A DNA stretch of 64,000 nt, from the NCBI GenBank assembly GCA_026119855.1, contig JAOWBW010000105.1:1674001-1738000 (forward strand), read 5' to 3'. The notes beneath the pieces were generated by a model. The model did no database searches. It was not told the origin of the DNA and was given only the letters and a program-made list of their open reading frames with translations. Every line of letters begins with the position of its first letter. Within the stretch, counting starts at the first letter, position 1. Positions 22,858 to 35,014 of this stretch are shown here, piece by piece. The DNA is from Campanula takesimana (lineage: Eukaryota > Streptophyta > Magnoliopsida > Asterales > Campanulaceae). A program made the translations under genes and the position numbers.

Positions 22858-24289
22858 TGTTGGTGTTGGTGCCCTAGGCACGTTTGTTAAACGTTGTATA
22901 AGTTATCATTTTATTCATAATGATAAAGAGATAATAAGATTATTATTATGGCTCGTGTTTGCTTATGATAATCTCCGTCCCTAGAGCTTGTTAAGCACTA
23001 GTATAAAGGCTAAATGATCATGGGATGATCATGTTAGATTTATAGGTACTTGTTTGGAACAAGGTACTGGACATGACCCGCGGTATGAGATTTATGTCAT
23101 GGTCGATATCATATATAAATCTCATATTAGTTATGTCATTTGAGTCCTTAGACATGAAGTTATTATAGTCTTCCACTTAATGAACATTATGTTTGACATA
23201 TTCAAACGCTGCCTTAACACGGTAGTTATAAAGGGTATGATTGGCATGATTGGATTCACGTAGGGAAGAATAATAAGCTAAATGGATTTGTCCCTCTTCG
23301 GAGAGATGTCAAGCTTGGGCCCCTCGAATGAATGATGTTGGTGAAATGTTTGGCCAAACTCAAATGGATTGATTGGATCAATGTTATTTGGATTATCAAC
23401 ATATTCGGAATCGAGAAAGTATTGAACAATACAAGTTGACTTGTTGACCATAAGGATTATGACATGTTCTAAAAGGAATGCGAACTTGTATCTAGTTATA
23501 CTATTTGGGTAGGTATGACGGTTTGCTAGAACCTAATCATATCTTATGGTTTCATGTTTGAACCCATTGCCAACTTAGTATAATCCTAGAGGGTCACACA
23601 CAATAGAACGAATCCTAAATAAGGACTATATTGGAAATTTGGAAAAATTGGATTTTTCTGGCCTTTGGGCGACCGCCCAAATGGGCTGGGCGACCGCACA
23701 AGAACTTGGGCGGCCGCACACCTCAGTTTGGGCGGCCGCACAGTGCTGTCGGGGGCTGATTCCTAATTTGACTCGGAATCGAATTTTGGACGGGTTTTAA
23801 CACAAGTTTCCTATTTGGAATAGGTCTTACTTGTGTATAAACATCAGAATTCGGCCATAACTCAGACCTAATGTTTGTGCAAGCCTCCAAAGAGTTTGAG
23901 AGGGTTTTATTTTGTTCTAAAAAATCCTAGATTGAAGAACAAAATTATACACAAAGAAAATTCCATATAGTTCATATTAATTGTGAAAACGTGTTTCATA
24001 ATTTGGTCTAGCAACCAAGATCAAGTGTTCTTGATATTCGTTCGTGGTGTGGATACCGCTAGAGGGTGAAACTTATCATCTTCAAAGTTCGTGATTATTA
24101 CTATGATCGTGATCAAGTTTTCAAGTCTCTATCGAATTCAAGGTTGCAAAATCAAAGGCATAAAGGGTTAGTATTCTAGTATTCATATTGTTGTATTTGA
24201 CTTAATCATATGAATGGATCTATGGGCTTTGGGTTTCATTAAATTTTAAATGCTTAATTCCGCTGCGCATGTGACTACGAAACCCAACA
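22858..24289 (+). repeat. E1 5' LTR
   Basis: Four GCGNNCGC modules start at 23668, 23689, 23709 and 23731. A TATA-like TGTATAAAC lies at about 23830-23838, so the modules are in U3. Relative to the 3' LTR, 28-29 bp are missing after TTGACCAT (about 23452). Confidence 0.85.
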
Positions 24290-24290
24290 G

Positions 24291-24305
24291 TGGTATCAGA
24301 GCCCC
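24291..24305 (+). promoter_or_regulatory. E1 primer-binding site
   Basis: TGGTATCAGAGCCCC lies 1 bp after the LTR end. It is complementary to the 3' end of initiator tRNA-Met, the usual primer of plant copia elements. Confidence 0.9.
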
Positions 24306-24586
24306 GTTCATATTGATTATTTCAATACTAGATCATGTTGTGTGTATATAAATTGTTTATGTGCCAAGCATGATATGAATATTGGATTATATGATGTTTA
24401 TGTGTTATGTGATTTTATGTGGTTTATTGTTTTACAACTTTAATCGCACGATTCAATCGCAATAAATATTATGATGGATTCTGAATTGTTTGATTATTAA
24501 TTCTGATTGGTTCATGGTTTTAATAATCGGGGAAAGACAATTTTGAGACAAATTTTTGAACTTCAAAATTCCTTCTGATGCGTTTG

Positions 24587-24656
24587 GGCGACCGCACAAA
24601 TCTCCCTGGGCGGCCGCACATGTTTGGGCGACCGCACAGGAGATTTTGGGCGGCCG
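24587..24656 (+). repeat. Leader GCGNNCGC modules of E1
   Basis: Four modules start at 24587, 24609, 24627 and 24649 (spacing 22, 18, 22), each within TGGGCGRCCGCACA (third base pair of the core alternating A and G). They lie between the primer-binding site and gag, and match the E1 LTR modules in sequence. The surrounding leader is AT-rich. Confidence 0.85.
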
Positions 24657-25952
24657 CACAGTTCACTGATTCTGTTCTGATTTTGGTTAAAATTGGAATT
24701 TGGAATTTTCGAGAGGTGCAACCGAACCAGTAACAAAACCAGACCAGACTTGCTGATCTGGAATGGGCTTTGGGTAGTTGGTTTGAGTGTGGATCTTGGG
24801 GTTTGATTTTTCTATTTGTTTTAGTCTTGTGATTCCTAGATTGATTCAAGTTTTGGATGGCTAATCTGCGTTCATCGAGATTGTGTTTCCCAAAATTGAT
24901 CGCAATCAAAGTTTCAAAGATAAAACGAAGTTAGAATTATGAAGAGTTCATAATTGCTAAAATTGAGAAACAAAGTTCTTGATTCAAAGTTTGGAGATCC
25001 ATGTGGAATTGTGAATGCAATTGGACTACGTTCATCGAGACCATCTATTGCTTAGTTTCGGCCACATGGACTACTTTCTTGGTCTCTTGAATTAGTGCGG
25101 GATTGTGGTTGCCTAACGGCTTAGTTCAACCGCACTTCTTCTTGTCTTGATTTGGAAATAACGACCAAAGTTGAAAAGGTCTCATCCTCATAATTATAGA
25201 GAAACTAATGACACATAAATATTGTGCTTAAATTAATGGAGATTAATTTAGTGGCTAAACTTGATGCGTAACATGTTTATCTTATGTGCTCATAAATGTG
25301 TTGTATGCTATATGTGATGAACCTTCAAGAAAGTTTTAAGTCCTTCTTGCCATGCCATGATTAAGACACTTGTTAGTGCATGTGTAATTTTAATGTGGGT
25401 TCGCCCTAGCGATGTACATTGACTTTATCTATGTATGAGCAAGATGGATGATGTGGTCACGCCCTAGCGAGGCACATCAACCATGCGTTTAAAATGGTTG
25501 GACTTAATAAGGCGTCAAAACAGTTTTGGGCCTAGGCAAAAGATGAGATTAAACATGCTTTTGAAATTGGATCACTAAGAATCATATTGGATATGATTGA
25601 CAAGAAATTGTCTACCTAATTAATTTGATTTTGAGCGGTCCGCCTCCGTGGACTCAAGATTAAATTAAAGTTGGATCTTAGCCCAATTTAAAAGAGTCTC
25701 ATGAAAGGATCTAAGAGTCATATGGGATATGATTGACAGGGTTGTCTACCTAATTAATTTGATTTTGTGTAATCCGCCATAGCGGACTTAGAATTAAATT
25801 AAAGTTGGATCTTAGCCCATTTAAATTATATTATACATTGGATGTATATGAAGGTTATATAATTTAGTGGGAGTATTTTTGGAAAATACATTATTTACCT
25901 CTTTAATGAGATTGGTACTTGTAAAATTTTGGAAATTTTGCATAAGTTGTAG

Positions 25953-28900
25953 ATGACAACTAAAATCGTTGCGATTAATCCTTGTTAAGGATAAAGCTTC
26001 AAAAGAATGGTACAAACTTCATGGATTTGATCCTGAGCCTAAGAATGGTTCTAAGTCAAGAAGATGGGTTGTACATTCTTGATGGGCCTATTCCTAAAAG
26101 AACCAATGCCGGAGTAGACAATCACAAGAATCATGAGTATGATTCTAGGAATGTGAGTTGTCTTATGCTCACGATTATGTGCTCTTAAACTCCAACAAAG
26201 TTTGGAACTTGTAGAAGCCTATTAGATAGGTGTGGAGTTGAGTTACATGTATCAAAGAGCAATCTAAGCAAGAGAGGTATAAAACCATTGTTGCATTCAC
26301 TCATTGTAAAATGAGTGAAGGGCAATAAATGAAACTTCACATGCTTAAGATAAAGGCTACGTAGAGCATCTTGAGAAACTTGGTTGTCCAATTGGATTAG
26401 AGCAAGCCATGGATCTCATTCTTGATTCATTGTTTAAATGTTATGATCACTTAGTGATGGAATATAACATGCTTAAAATGAATAAGAATTTCTTCGAATT
26501 GCATTAACATGCTGAAGAACTGCGAAGATGAAGATATTGGAGAATGGTTCTCCAATGCTCATAGTTCATGATGGAAAGAGGCCAAATGCCAAAAGAAAAG
26601 TAAGACAAGAGTTGTCAATCCTAAAAGAAATAATTTTGGTTATAATAATAACTCTAATAGATGCAATTTGGTAAAATGGAAATTGGATTGACCATTTAGA
26701 ATTGTAGTCAAAATTCTGGGTGATCAATAAAAGGAATGGTAGTGGGACTACCACTCGGAATATTTATGTTATAAATTATTCTTTCTAAATTTAATTATTG
26801 GGTATTGGATACCAGAATAATTAGTAAGATGAAAGACTACTTATAGTAAAGTTTTATCTACAAACAGTAATGATGCAATGGTTGCAACATTGTTCGTAGA
26901 ACACTTGTAAAGTGACTTTACTGATGAAGTAGAAAACATTATTTTGTTATAAGATAATGAAGGATATTAATTTCTCATTTGGAATAAGAAAAGTGCTTTA
27001 TTTATTATGATTTACTTCATTGTGTTATCATATAAATAAATCTTATATCCTAAGTCTTGAAGAACAAAGTAATAAAGGCTATAACATAAATAATTAAAAT
27101 TCTTTATGCATTATTGTTTTGATCAAATAAATGAGAAATGCATATCTAAAATTCCATGGGACGGAGTTTTAAGTCATATGATTTGGAATCACATGATTTA
27201 TGCAAATCTTATTTACTTGGATCAAGACATCTTTTACTATGATTGGTAAAAAGGCTAATATCTTAATTGACCTAATACATTCCGATGTGTATGGTGCATT
27301 AAGAAGCAATGCTAAAAGAGAATTTTGATCATACTTGGTAAAATTATTCAAAGATTATGATTGGATCATGATGATGAATAATTAAACCAAGAATTTGACA
27401 GTCATCATTAAAGTTGTGAAATGGTTTCACAAATTGACTTCACTGAGAACATCATTCTAAATGATGTGTCTGCATGGAAGTATAAGAACCTTATTGGATA
27501 TGGTTGATTGGATGACAAAGTCAAAGTGATCTTCCATTATTCATTTTGGGGTTATGTATTTAAAACCGCTATGATCATACTAATCTGAATACCATCAAAA
27601 GAGGTTAAATGGTGAAAGAAAACTCGGTTTGTCTTTCATAAAGATTTAAGATGGTGAGACCCTTTGGGAAAGGAGTTGTCTGGGACACACTCACATTTAA
27701 ATCTAATAAATATATTTTTATGGGATATCCTAAGGAAACTTGAGGATAATAATTTTACTCATAAGAAACAAATGGTTTGTTAATTATGATGATATTTTTC
27801 TAGATAAATGGTTTATCTCTAAAAGAATCAGTGGGAGTAAAATGTATCTCGAATGGTTCGAGACCTAGAAAATATATTTTAACCTAAGATGGAAGTTGAA
27901 CAAGTTTTCACAAGGAGTCGTGAAAAGTCTGTTCAAGATATACAAATATTTGCAATACATGATAGGATACAATCTATTAGTAGAAATATTGGATATTTCG
28001 AAATAGAAAGTATTGAGGTAAAGTTCATTTAGAATGAAGTATTTACCACCTATCAAAGATGCAATGTCAACTCCACATTTAGATTAATGGCTTTGAGTAA
28101 TAAAATCTAAAAGGCATTTCATGTATAATAATCAAGTTTGGAACTTGATCATTCTAACCTAAGGTGCAAAAACCAAAGGAGATGAATGACTTTTCTTGGA
28201 GAAAAATGTTACATGGGTAGCAAGAAACTTATTAGAATTTTCATAGTCACATGTTCATATTTGGAATATGAAATTTGACAAAATGATGTCAAAACAAGGA
28301 TTCCTCAACGGGACTCACTTAAGGATGTATTGGATACAACCTAAAGGTTTTGATAGTCAAGAAAATTCTAAAAGGTATGAAAGTTGCAGAAATCCATTGG
28401 ATGGATTAAAGCAAACTTGTGGGAGTTGGAATCTCCGTTTTGATAAATCAAAAGAGTTTGACTTGATCAATAACGAAGATGAACATTGTATATACAAGAA
28501 GATTAGTGGGAGCATAGTGATATTCCTTAAATTAAATATGTGGATGACATATTGCTCATTGGAAACTAAATTCCTATACGATAGTCTGCAAAGACTTTGT
28601 TAAGAAAATGTTTCGCAATAAAGAATATGGATGAAACTGCATATGTCCTTGGCATTAAGAACTATAGAGATAGATCGAAGAAGCTAATTTATTAAGCCAA
28701 AGTACATACATTGACAAAGTCATTAGAAGATTCCGCAAAGAAAATTCTAAGAGAGGACGGTTGTTAATGTTACATGGAGTTTTCTATGCAAAGACTCAAA
28801 TGTCCTGAGACAAATGATGAGCATGAGAAGAATGAATGGGATGCCATTTTCTTCGGCAATTGGATCCATCATACCATGATAAGTACTAAGCCGGATATAT

Positions 28901-29464
28901 CTAAATGCTTGGAGCATGACGAGTAGATATTAATCCGACAACCGGTGAGAATCACTGGATGGCTGTGAAACAATTCTTAAAGTACTTAAGAAGGACTAAA
29001 GAATTGTTATGATCTATGGAGGGATGGAAGATGATCTCGATGTATATGGATACACGGATGCATGCTTCCAAACCGACAAAATGGTAGAAATCGCAATCGA
29101 GTTTTATAAATTATAGTGAAGCTGTAAGTTGGAATGGTTCCAAGAAAAGTACAGTCACTAATTCTGCGACTAAAACAAAGTATATTGCTGCATTGGATGC
29201 TGCGATGGAAACTGTTTGGATTAAGAAGTTCATTGTGAACTTAAGATGGTTCCTAGCATTGCTAATTCAATAGACCATATTAGTGATAATAGTAGTGCTA
29301 ATGACCAAGCAAAGGAACCAAGAGCACATCCTAAATCCAAACACATACTTAGGCGTTCTCTTATCGTTCGAGAAATCGTTGATAAGGGAGACGTACATAT
29401 ATGCAAAGTACCTAGTAATGATAACGTTACGGACACGCTAAACAATGGGACTTCCACAAGCTAA
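25953..29464 (+). pseudogene. Decayed E1 gag-pol
   Basis: The gag start corresponds to ATG at 25953, with a stop only a few codons later. A gag stretch reads NGTNFMDLILSLRMVLSQED at about 26000. An RT remnant begins near 28268 (FLNG..., GLKQTCGSWNLRFD). The RT active-site YVDD is still encoded at 28537-28548 but lies in a different frame from the preceding RT segment. RNase H has GYTDACFQTDK near 29048, and the terminal EPRAHPKSKHILRR segment follows to a stop at 29462-29464. Domain order gag-int-RT-RH defines Ty1/copia. No frame longer than about 110 codons survives. Confidence 0.8.
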
Positions 29465-29522
29465 ACATGATGGTCATGTTGGGTCCATGGGTATTGGATA
29501 CCTAGGGAATTGGGCCTAGGGC

Positions 29523-29533
29523 AAGTGGGAGAT
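29523..29533 (+). promoter_or_regulatory. E1 polypurine tract
   Basis: AAGTGGGAGAT lies immediately before the 3' LTR start TGTTGG, the usual plus-strand priming site of copia elements. Confidence 0.8.
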
Positions 29534-30993
29534 TGTTGGTGTTGGTGCCCTAGGCACGTTTGTTAAACGTTGTATAAGTTATCATTTTATTCATAATGAT
29601 AAAGAGATAATAAGATTATTATTATGGATCGTGTTTGCTTATAATAATCTCCGTCCCTAGAGCTTGTTAAGCACTAGTATAAACGCTAAATGATCATGGG
29701 ATGATCATGTTAGATTTATAGGTACTTGTTTGGAACAAGGTACTGGACATGACCCGCGGTATGAGATTTATGTCATGGTCGATGTCATATATAAATCTCA
29801 TATTAGTTATGTCATTTGAGTCCTTAGACATGAAGTTATTATAGTCTTCCACTTGATGAACATTATGTTTGACATATTCAAACGCTGCCTTAACACGGTA
29901 GTTATAAAGGGTATGATTGGCATGATTGGATTCACGTAGGGAAGAATAATAAGCTAAATGGATTTGTCCCTCTTCGGAGAGATGTCAAGCTTGGGCCCCT
30001 CGAAGGAATGATGTTGGTGAAATGTTTGGCCAAACTCAAATGGATTGATTGGATCAATGTCATTTGGATTATCAACATATTCGGAATCGAGAAAGTATTG
30101 AACAATACAAGTTGACTTGTTGACCATGACTTGTGTTCAATGACATCGTGGATAAAGGGATTATGACATGTTCTAAAAGGAATGCGAACTTGTATCTAGT
30201 TATACTATTTGGGTAGGTATGACGGTTTGCTAGAACCTAATCATATCTTATGGTTTCATGTTTGAACCCATTGCCAACTTAGTATAATCCTAGAGGGTCA
30301 CACACAATAGAATGAATCCTAAATAAGGACTATATTGGAAATTTGGAAAAATTGGATTTTTCTGGGCCTTTGGGCGACCGCCCAAATGGGCTGGGCGACC
30401 GCACAAGAACTTGGGCGGCCGCACACCTCAGTTTGGGCGGCCGCGCAGTGCTGTCGGGGGCTGATTCCTAATTTGACTCGGAATCGAATTTTGGACGGGT
30501 TTTAACACAAGTTTCATATTTGGAATAGGTCTTACTTGTGTATAACATCAGAATTCGGCCATAACTCAGACCTAATGTTTGTGCAAGCCTCCAAAGAGTT
30601 TGAGAGGGTTTTATTTTGTTCTAAGAAATCCTAGATTGAAGAACAAAATTATACACAAAGAAAATTCCATATAGTTCATATTAATTGTGAAAACGTGTTT
30701 CATAATTTGGTCTAGCAACCAAGATCAAGTGTTCTTGATATTCGTTCGTGGTGTGGATACCGCTAGAGGGTGAAACTTATCATCTTCAAAGTTCGTGATT
30801 ATTACTATGATCGTGATCAAGTTTTCAAGTCTCTATCGAATTCAAGGTTGCAAAATCAAAGGCATAAAGGGTTAGTATTCTAGTATTCATATTGTTGTAT
30901 TTGACTTAATCATATGAATGGATCTATGGGCTTTGGGTTTCATTAAATTTTAAATGCTTAATTCCGCTGCGCATGTGACTACGAAACCCAACA
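29534..30993 (+). repeat. E1 3' LTR
   Basis: Nearly identical to the 5' LTR, and 28 bp longer. The GCGNNCGC block is kept at about 30371-30446, with one module base changed in a flank. The TATA-like motif has lost one A. Confidence 0.85.
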
Positions 30994-31320
30994 GACCGCT
31001 TCGGAAGAGTCAAGGTCGGGTGGAGCTTGAAACTTCCTAGGACGGGCCTCTACGGGTTTGGGGTTGGACTTGTGCGACTCGATAGTGAGCAGTTGATAAG
31101 AATATGTGCATGTAGTGTGAGGTCTAACATGTGACAAAACATTTTTTTTTAAAGGAAATAAAAAAAAACAAATAAGCACGTAATTTACAACTTTCGAATC
31201 ACCCGTGTGACCGATAAAAATAAACAGAAAGTAAAAGAAATTGTATGCAGGCCCGGTGCCCACACACTGTCATTCTGTTCTGTTTCTGTGCACTGTTCTG
31301 TTCTGGGAATGCGACCAGAA

Positions 31321-31572
31321 GCGCGCGCATTGGGTTGCCTATGCGGAAGGCGCGCGCGTGAGAGGAAAAAGGGCAGAGGCGCCCGCTTCTGGGTGAGAAC
31401 CTGCAAATCAGTGGGTTCAAGGGATTGCCTTGACCCTTAATTAAGAAAACTTTCCCCTGCAGAATTTGTTAGCACAAAAACATGGAATGGAAGGACAAGA
31501 AGGAAGACGGGCGATTCTGGTAATTGGGGTCGGACGCGCGCGCTTTAGGCCAAGAAGGCCAGAGGCGCGCGC
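31321..31572. repeat. Leader GCGNNCGC modules of G1
   Basis: Modules start at 31321, 31350 and 31379, then at 31536 and 31565. Spacing is exactly 29 bp within each cluster, the same as in the G1 LTRs. Cores are GCGCGCGC or GCGCCCGC. They lie between the G1 primer-binding site and gag. Confidence 0.85.
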
Positions 31573-31656
31573 TTCCCACCCTTTTTACCAGAATGCCCAG
31601 AAAACAGTAATAAGAACACCAAAAGTTAAAAACGCAACTTTAACCCTCTAATACAT

Positions 31657-31674
31657 CCCCAGCAGAGTCGCCAC
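31657..31674 (-). promoter_or_regulatory. G1 primer-binding site
   Basis: The minus strand reads GTGGCGACTCTGCTGGGG directly after the LTR end. TGGCGACTC... is the type found in Tat/Ogre-like gypsy elements and is attributed to tRNA-Arg priming. Confidence 0.8.
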
Positions 31675-32949
31675 TGTAGATACCCCGGGGGACCACAGCT
31701 TGGCTAGAGCGGTGAATTATCCTAGGATGTCTAACTTGTTTTAGATTGTTTAGAGTCGCCACCTATGTTTTTAAAGGAACATAAGAAAAACCTAGAAATA
31801 GCCTAATTTATGTACAAAACTAGAGATTCGGGAGAGAAGGGTTCGGGGGTTAGGTGGCGGAGTGGGAAGTACTTAAACACCCACTCCGCCCCGCTTACGC
31901 GGGTCTTGCTACTATTAGTGTTCTAATATTTACATGTCCTTCAATTAATTAAATAGAAAATGTGCTAACAATTGTGATGAGAAGAAAAGGGGAAATAAAG
32001 GGGAAATAAAATAGAATTGTTTTATTTATTTAATGATAAAGATTACATGTAACAAGTAATGTTAAAGAATTACATTAAGAGATGAAGAGAAATTAACATG
32101 ATGAATTAAAGTTAAGATTAAAATGTAGGGAGATAACCTTAACTAACTTCAATATGTGAAGTAGTCATGTTGGTCATGTCCCATTAATGGGGATTGCATA
32201 CATCAAGAAGAAGAAAACAAAGGAAGAAAATAGAGTTGTACCTTGAGAAAGAGGACTTGGAACCTTGACTTGAAAGTGTCGTTGTTGTAATGAAATTGTT
32301 GTAGAACAATTTGTGTAGAGTCTTGTTACTAAGAACTCTTGTTGGGAGAATTTGTGTATAATATAGTTGGTGAATCAAGGTTGGAGTCCCTTTCTAAGGT
32401 AGAAAATGATGGTTTTTATAGGTAAAAAGAGAGGGAAATGATGGAGGGAAATTGGTCATCCATGTGAAATTGAATGGGCCAATCACAATGAATAAAAGGA
32501 AAATAAAAGAAATAAAAGAAATCAAGTAATAAATGAAAGAAATATTATGTTTTAAAGAAAAGACTAGAATAAAGGATTTGGGAGTTATGAACTAAGGGGG
32601 GATGAACTTGGATGCAAAAAGAGGTGTTTTTGAGTTAAAGAAGGAGATTTGTAAATAAGAAAAGTGAGGGAAATAAGGTGCAATCCGTTACTGCCAAAGT
32701 GGGAAGCGCGCGGGTCCGGCTTTTGGGGAGAGACGCGCGCGCGGCTCACTGGCAGTGCCGGAAGCGCCCGCGGGTGAAAATGACAGAATGACAGAAATGA
32801 CTCTAAAGTTAATTCTGTTATGCAGTTTAGTCCAAAACTAACGGAATCAGTTAGGAACTTAACCGAAGTAACAGAAATTAATGAGAATAAGTTAAATAAA
32901 AATACTTTGTATGCAATCGGGGTGAGAGGTCCAAGGCGGGGTGTCTACA
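31675..32949 (-). repeat. G1 5' LTR (right copy)
   Basis: 1275 bp. Modules at 32706, 32735 and 32764 are exactly 29 bp apart. A minus-strand TATA-like CTATAAAAACC lies about 290 bp downstream, at 32412-32422. Confidence 0.85.
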
Positions 32950-33140
32950 CAACCCAAATACAAGTGGACTTATTTGGGCTAGCCCATTTGGGTCACGGGC
33001 CAAGCGGGTTTGGGGCGGGCCAGGGCGGGCCAACCCACCTTCTTTTTTTTTTTTCCTTTTTTTTTTTTGGTTTTCCCTCAAACAAACCCCCTCCCCAGTC
33101 CCAGCCATCTCTTTTCAGTTTTCAATTTCATCATGTCTTT

Positions 33141-33431
33141 ATATTCTAGAGAGTAGAGAGAAGCCTTAGCTTTCTCTCTCTAGAAACCACGTTCATCCTC
33201 CGCCTCCGTCACCGCCCTCCGCCCTCTGCCTCCGCCACCGCCGCTGCTCATCTCTTTCTTCTTCCCCTCTTCTTCTTCTTCCTCCCCATATTCTAGAGAG
33301 TAGAGAGAATCCAGAGCTTTCTCTCTCTAGAAACCACATTCATCCTCCGCCTCCGTCACCGCCCTCCGCCTCCGCCACCGCCGCTGCTCATCCCTTTCTT
33401 CTTCCCCTCTTCTTCTTCTTCCTCCCCATTT
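33141..33431. repeat. 147-bp tandem duplication in hAT-4 interior
   Basis: The unit beginning ATATTCTAGAGAGTAGAGAG at 33141 recurs at 33288. It is rich in CTCCGCCTCCGTCACC and CTTCTTCTTC tracts like a plant 5' UTR or N-terminal coding end. It probably derives from a captured gene end; the donor is not identifiable here. Confidence 0.8.
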
Positions 33432-34782
33432 CTTTATATCCACCACCTTCATGTTCATCCTCCGCCTCAGATCTGTGTGTTTGTTCAGATCTGTGTGTGT
33501 GTTTCACCAGATCTAACTTCATAAACAGAGATCTTGAATAATTTTTTTCATTTTTTGTGTGTTTGTGTGCATTTGTTGAAAGGGAGAGAAAATGGTGGTG
33601 GTTGCGTACCTGCGTGCTTGGCTGGTGCTAGGAATGTGGTGGTCAGGCGGTGGTGACTGGTGGTGGTCGGCGGTGATTATTGGTGGTGGTCGGCGGTGAT
33701 TATCGGTGGTGGTTGGTGGCGATGGTCAATGGTGGTGACTGTTGGTGGGCAGTGGGGATTGTGTAATAGTTGTGGACAAATTGTAGTCTTGGGCTTTTGG
33801 CCCGCCTGGCCCACTAACCCAAGGTGGGGTGGGGTGGGTTGGCATTTTCTCAGCCCGCCAAGAATTTGGGCCAGGCCGCCCCGCCCCGTTTGAAGGTGGG
33901 CTGTGGTGGGTTGGGCCCAACCTGCCCCGCCAGCCCGTATTGACAGCTCTAGCCAAAAGTAATACTTATTTCAACTAAAATGTAACGAACGTGTTACTTA
34001 TATGTAACAGTGTTTATACATAATTGTAACACATATGTATAGAAAAGTAATAATTCAACTATTTATCTTTAGAACTAAGAACACTTGTGTTAGTAACATT
34101 GTAAAAATAAGAAAGTAACAATTTTTATAAATGAATGTTACATTTTACTTGTATAAAAACATTGTAAAACAGTTACGTTTACTTGTATAATCGTATATCT
34201 ATATGTTTTCAAATAATAAGTTACAATGAGTTTAATTTATCATGATACCTGTAAAAGTATTACATTATCTATAAAAATCTGTTACAATTTCATCTACTAA
34301 AGTGTTAAATTTACTTGTACAAATAATTACATTCATGTATATAAGTTGTTATTTTTCAAATGTTACTTATTTTTAAAAAAATAAAATCAAAATACTCAAA
34401 AATAAAAAATATTCTGAAAAAACACTTACATTTCAGTATAACGATAATTATATTTAGTTATTGTTAGTGTTACACATATTTATAGATAGTATTACAGTTG
34501 AAAGATGAGTAAAATGAGTTATTTTTTTTTTTGTAAAACTAGTGTTACGTAGCTTATAAACAATGTTACTTTATAAGTAACACAGTTATTACATTTAGTT
34601 ATACTATGAATTTCTTTTGGCAAACGAAAAAAATAGTAAAAAAATAATATAAAAACTAAAAAATTGAAAAATAAAAAACAGTGTTTATAATGCAACGTTA
34701 AGAAAGTATAGGCTAGTAAAAACTCTTTTAGTTACAAGTAAAATATCACCACCCTTATTTTTTTTATTTATTTATCTATTTA

Positions 34783-35014
34783 CTCCCTCCGTCCCGAATT
34801 AATGTTCTTAGTTTGACTTTGCACGGATATTAAGATAAAGTAAATGTTGTGAGTGTGAAAAGTAAAGTAGGAGAGAGAAAGTGGGTAGGGAGTTTTTGTT
34901 GTGAGAATGACAAGTGGGTCCCATAGTCCATTTTAGGTAATAAAGTAAAGTAAGAACCTTAAATTGGGACAGACCAAAAAGGAAAGTAAGAACATTAAAG
35001 CGGGACAGAGGTAG
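34783..35014. mobile_element. Stowaway-type MITE
   Basis: Left CTCCCTCCGTCCCGAATTAA and right TTAAAGCGGGACAGAGGTAG are inverted, between TA dinucleotides. Confidence 0.75.

Larger units (their letters stand above)
22858..30993 (+). mobile_element. E1: full-length Ty1/copia retrotransposon, coding region dead
   Basis: LTRs at 22858-24289 (1432 bp) and 29534-30993 (1460 bp) start TGTTGG and end CCAACA. The 5-bp duplication GACCG lies at 22853-22857 and 30994-30998, within G1. The primer-binding site TGGTATCAGAGCCCC and a polypurine tract are present. Gag, integrase-region, RT and RNase H traces are in copia order, but stops and frameshifts break every domain. LTRs differ at about 12 sites plus one 28-29 bp deletion in the 5' LTR. 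E1 is inserted in G1 and is therefore the younger of the two. Confidence 0.9.
16098..32949 (-). mobile_element. G1: Ty3/gypsy Tat/Ogre-like LTR retrotransposon, gag-only, carrying E1
   Basis: Two 1275-bp LTRs (16098-17372 and 31675-32949) begin TGTAGA and end TCTACA. The 5-bp target duplication CAACC lies at 16093-16097 and 32950-32954. Orientation is minus: the primer-binding site abuts the right LTR at 31674, and gag reads minus. Apart from E1 and its duplicated GACCG, the internal region is about 6.2 kb. It holds a gag fragment (21631-22341) and a 3' tandem repeat, but no protease, reverse transcriptase, RNase H or integrase was recognised. G1 is therefore non-autonomous. By eye the LTRs differ at roughly 12 positions (about 1%), so the insertion is young. 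Confidence 0.85.
16027..33951. mobile_element. hAT-like element hAT-4 (GGCCCGCC repeats), interrupted by G1
   Basis: The outer ends TAGAGCCGTCAAT and ATTGACAGCTCTA are inverted. A perfect 8-bp duplication GCCAAAAG lies at 16019-16026 and 33952-33959. Without the G1 insertion the element is about 1.07 kb: 16027-16097 plus 32955-33951. Both ends carry GGCCCGCC/GGCGGGCC-type subterminal repeats. The interior (33090-33570) is a CT-rich, gene-5'-end-like stretch with a tandem duplication, probably captured DNA. No transposase. Confidence 0.8.
15836..34690. mobile_element. AT-rich element with inverted arms, split by hAT-4
   Basis: The left arm (about 15860-16018) and right arm (about 33960-34690) share inverted segments, for example TTTCGGTTTGTCAAAAGTAA against the complement of TTTTGGCAAACGAAAAAAAT, and many TGTTAC/GTAACA motifs. 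hAT-4 is inserted between them. The right arm is longer and full of GTTAC-type repeats. The outer ends and target duplication were not resolved, so the limits are approximate and the class is unknown. Confidence 0.45.
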
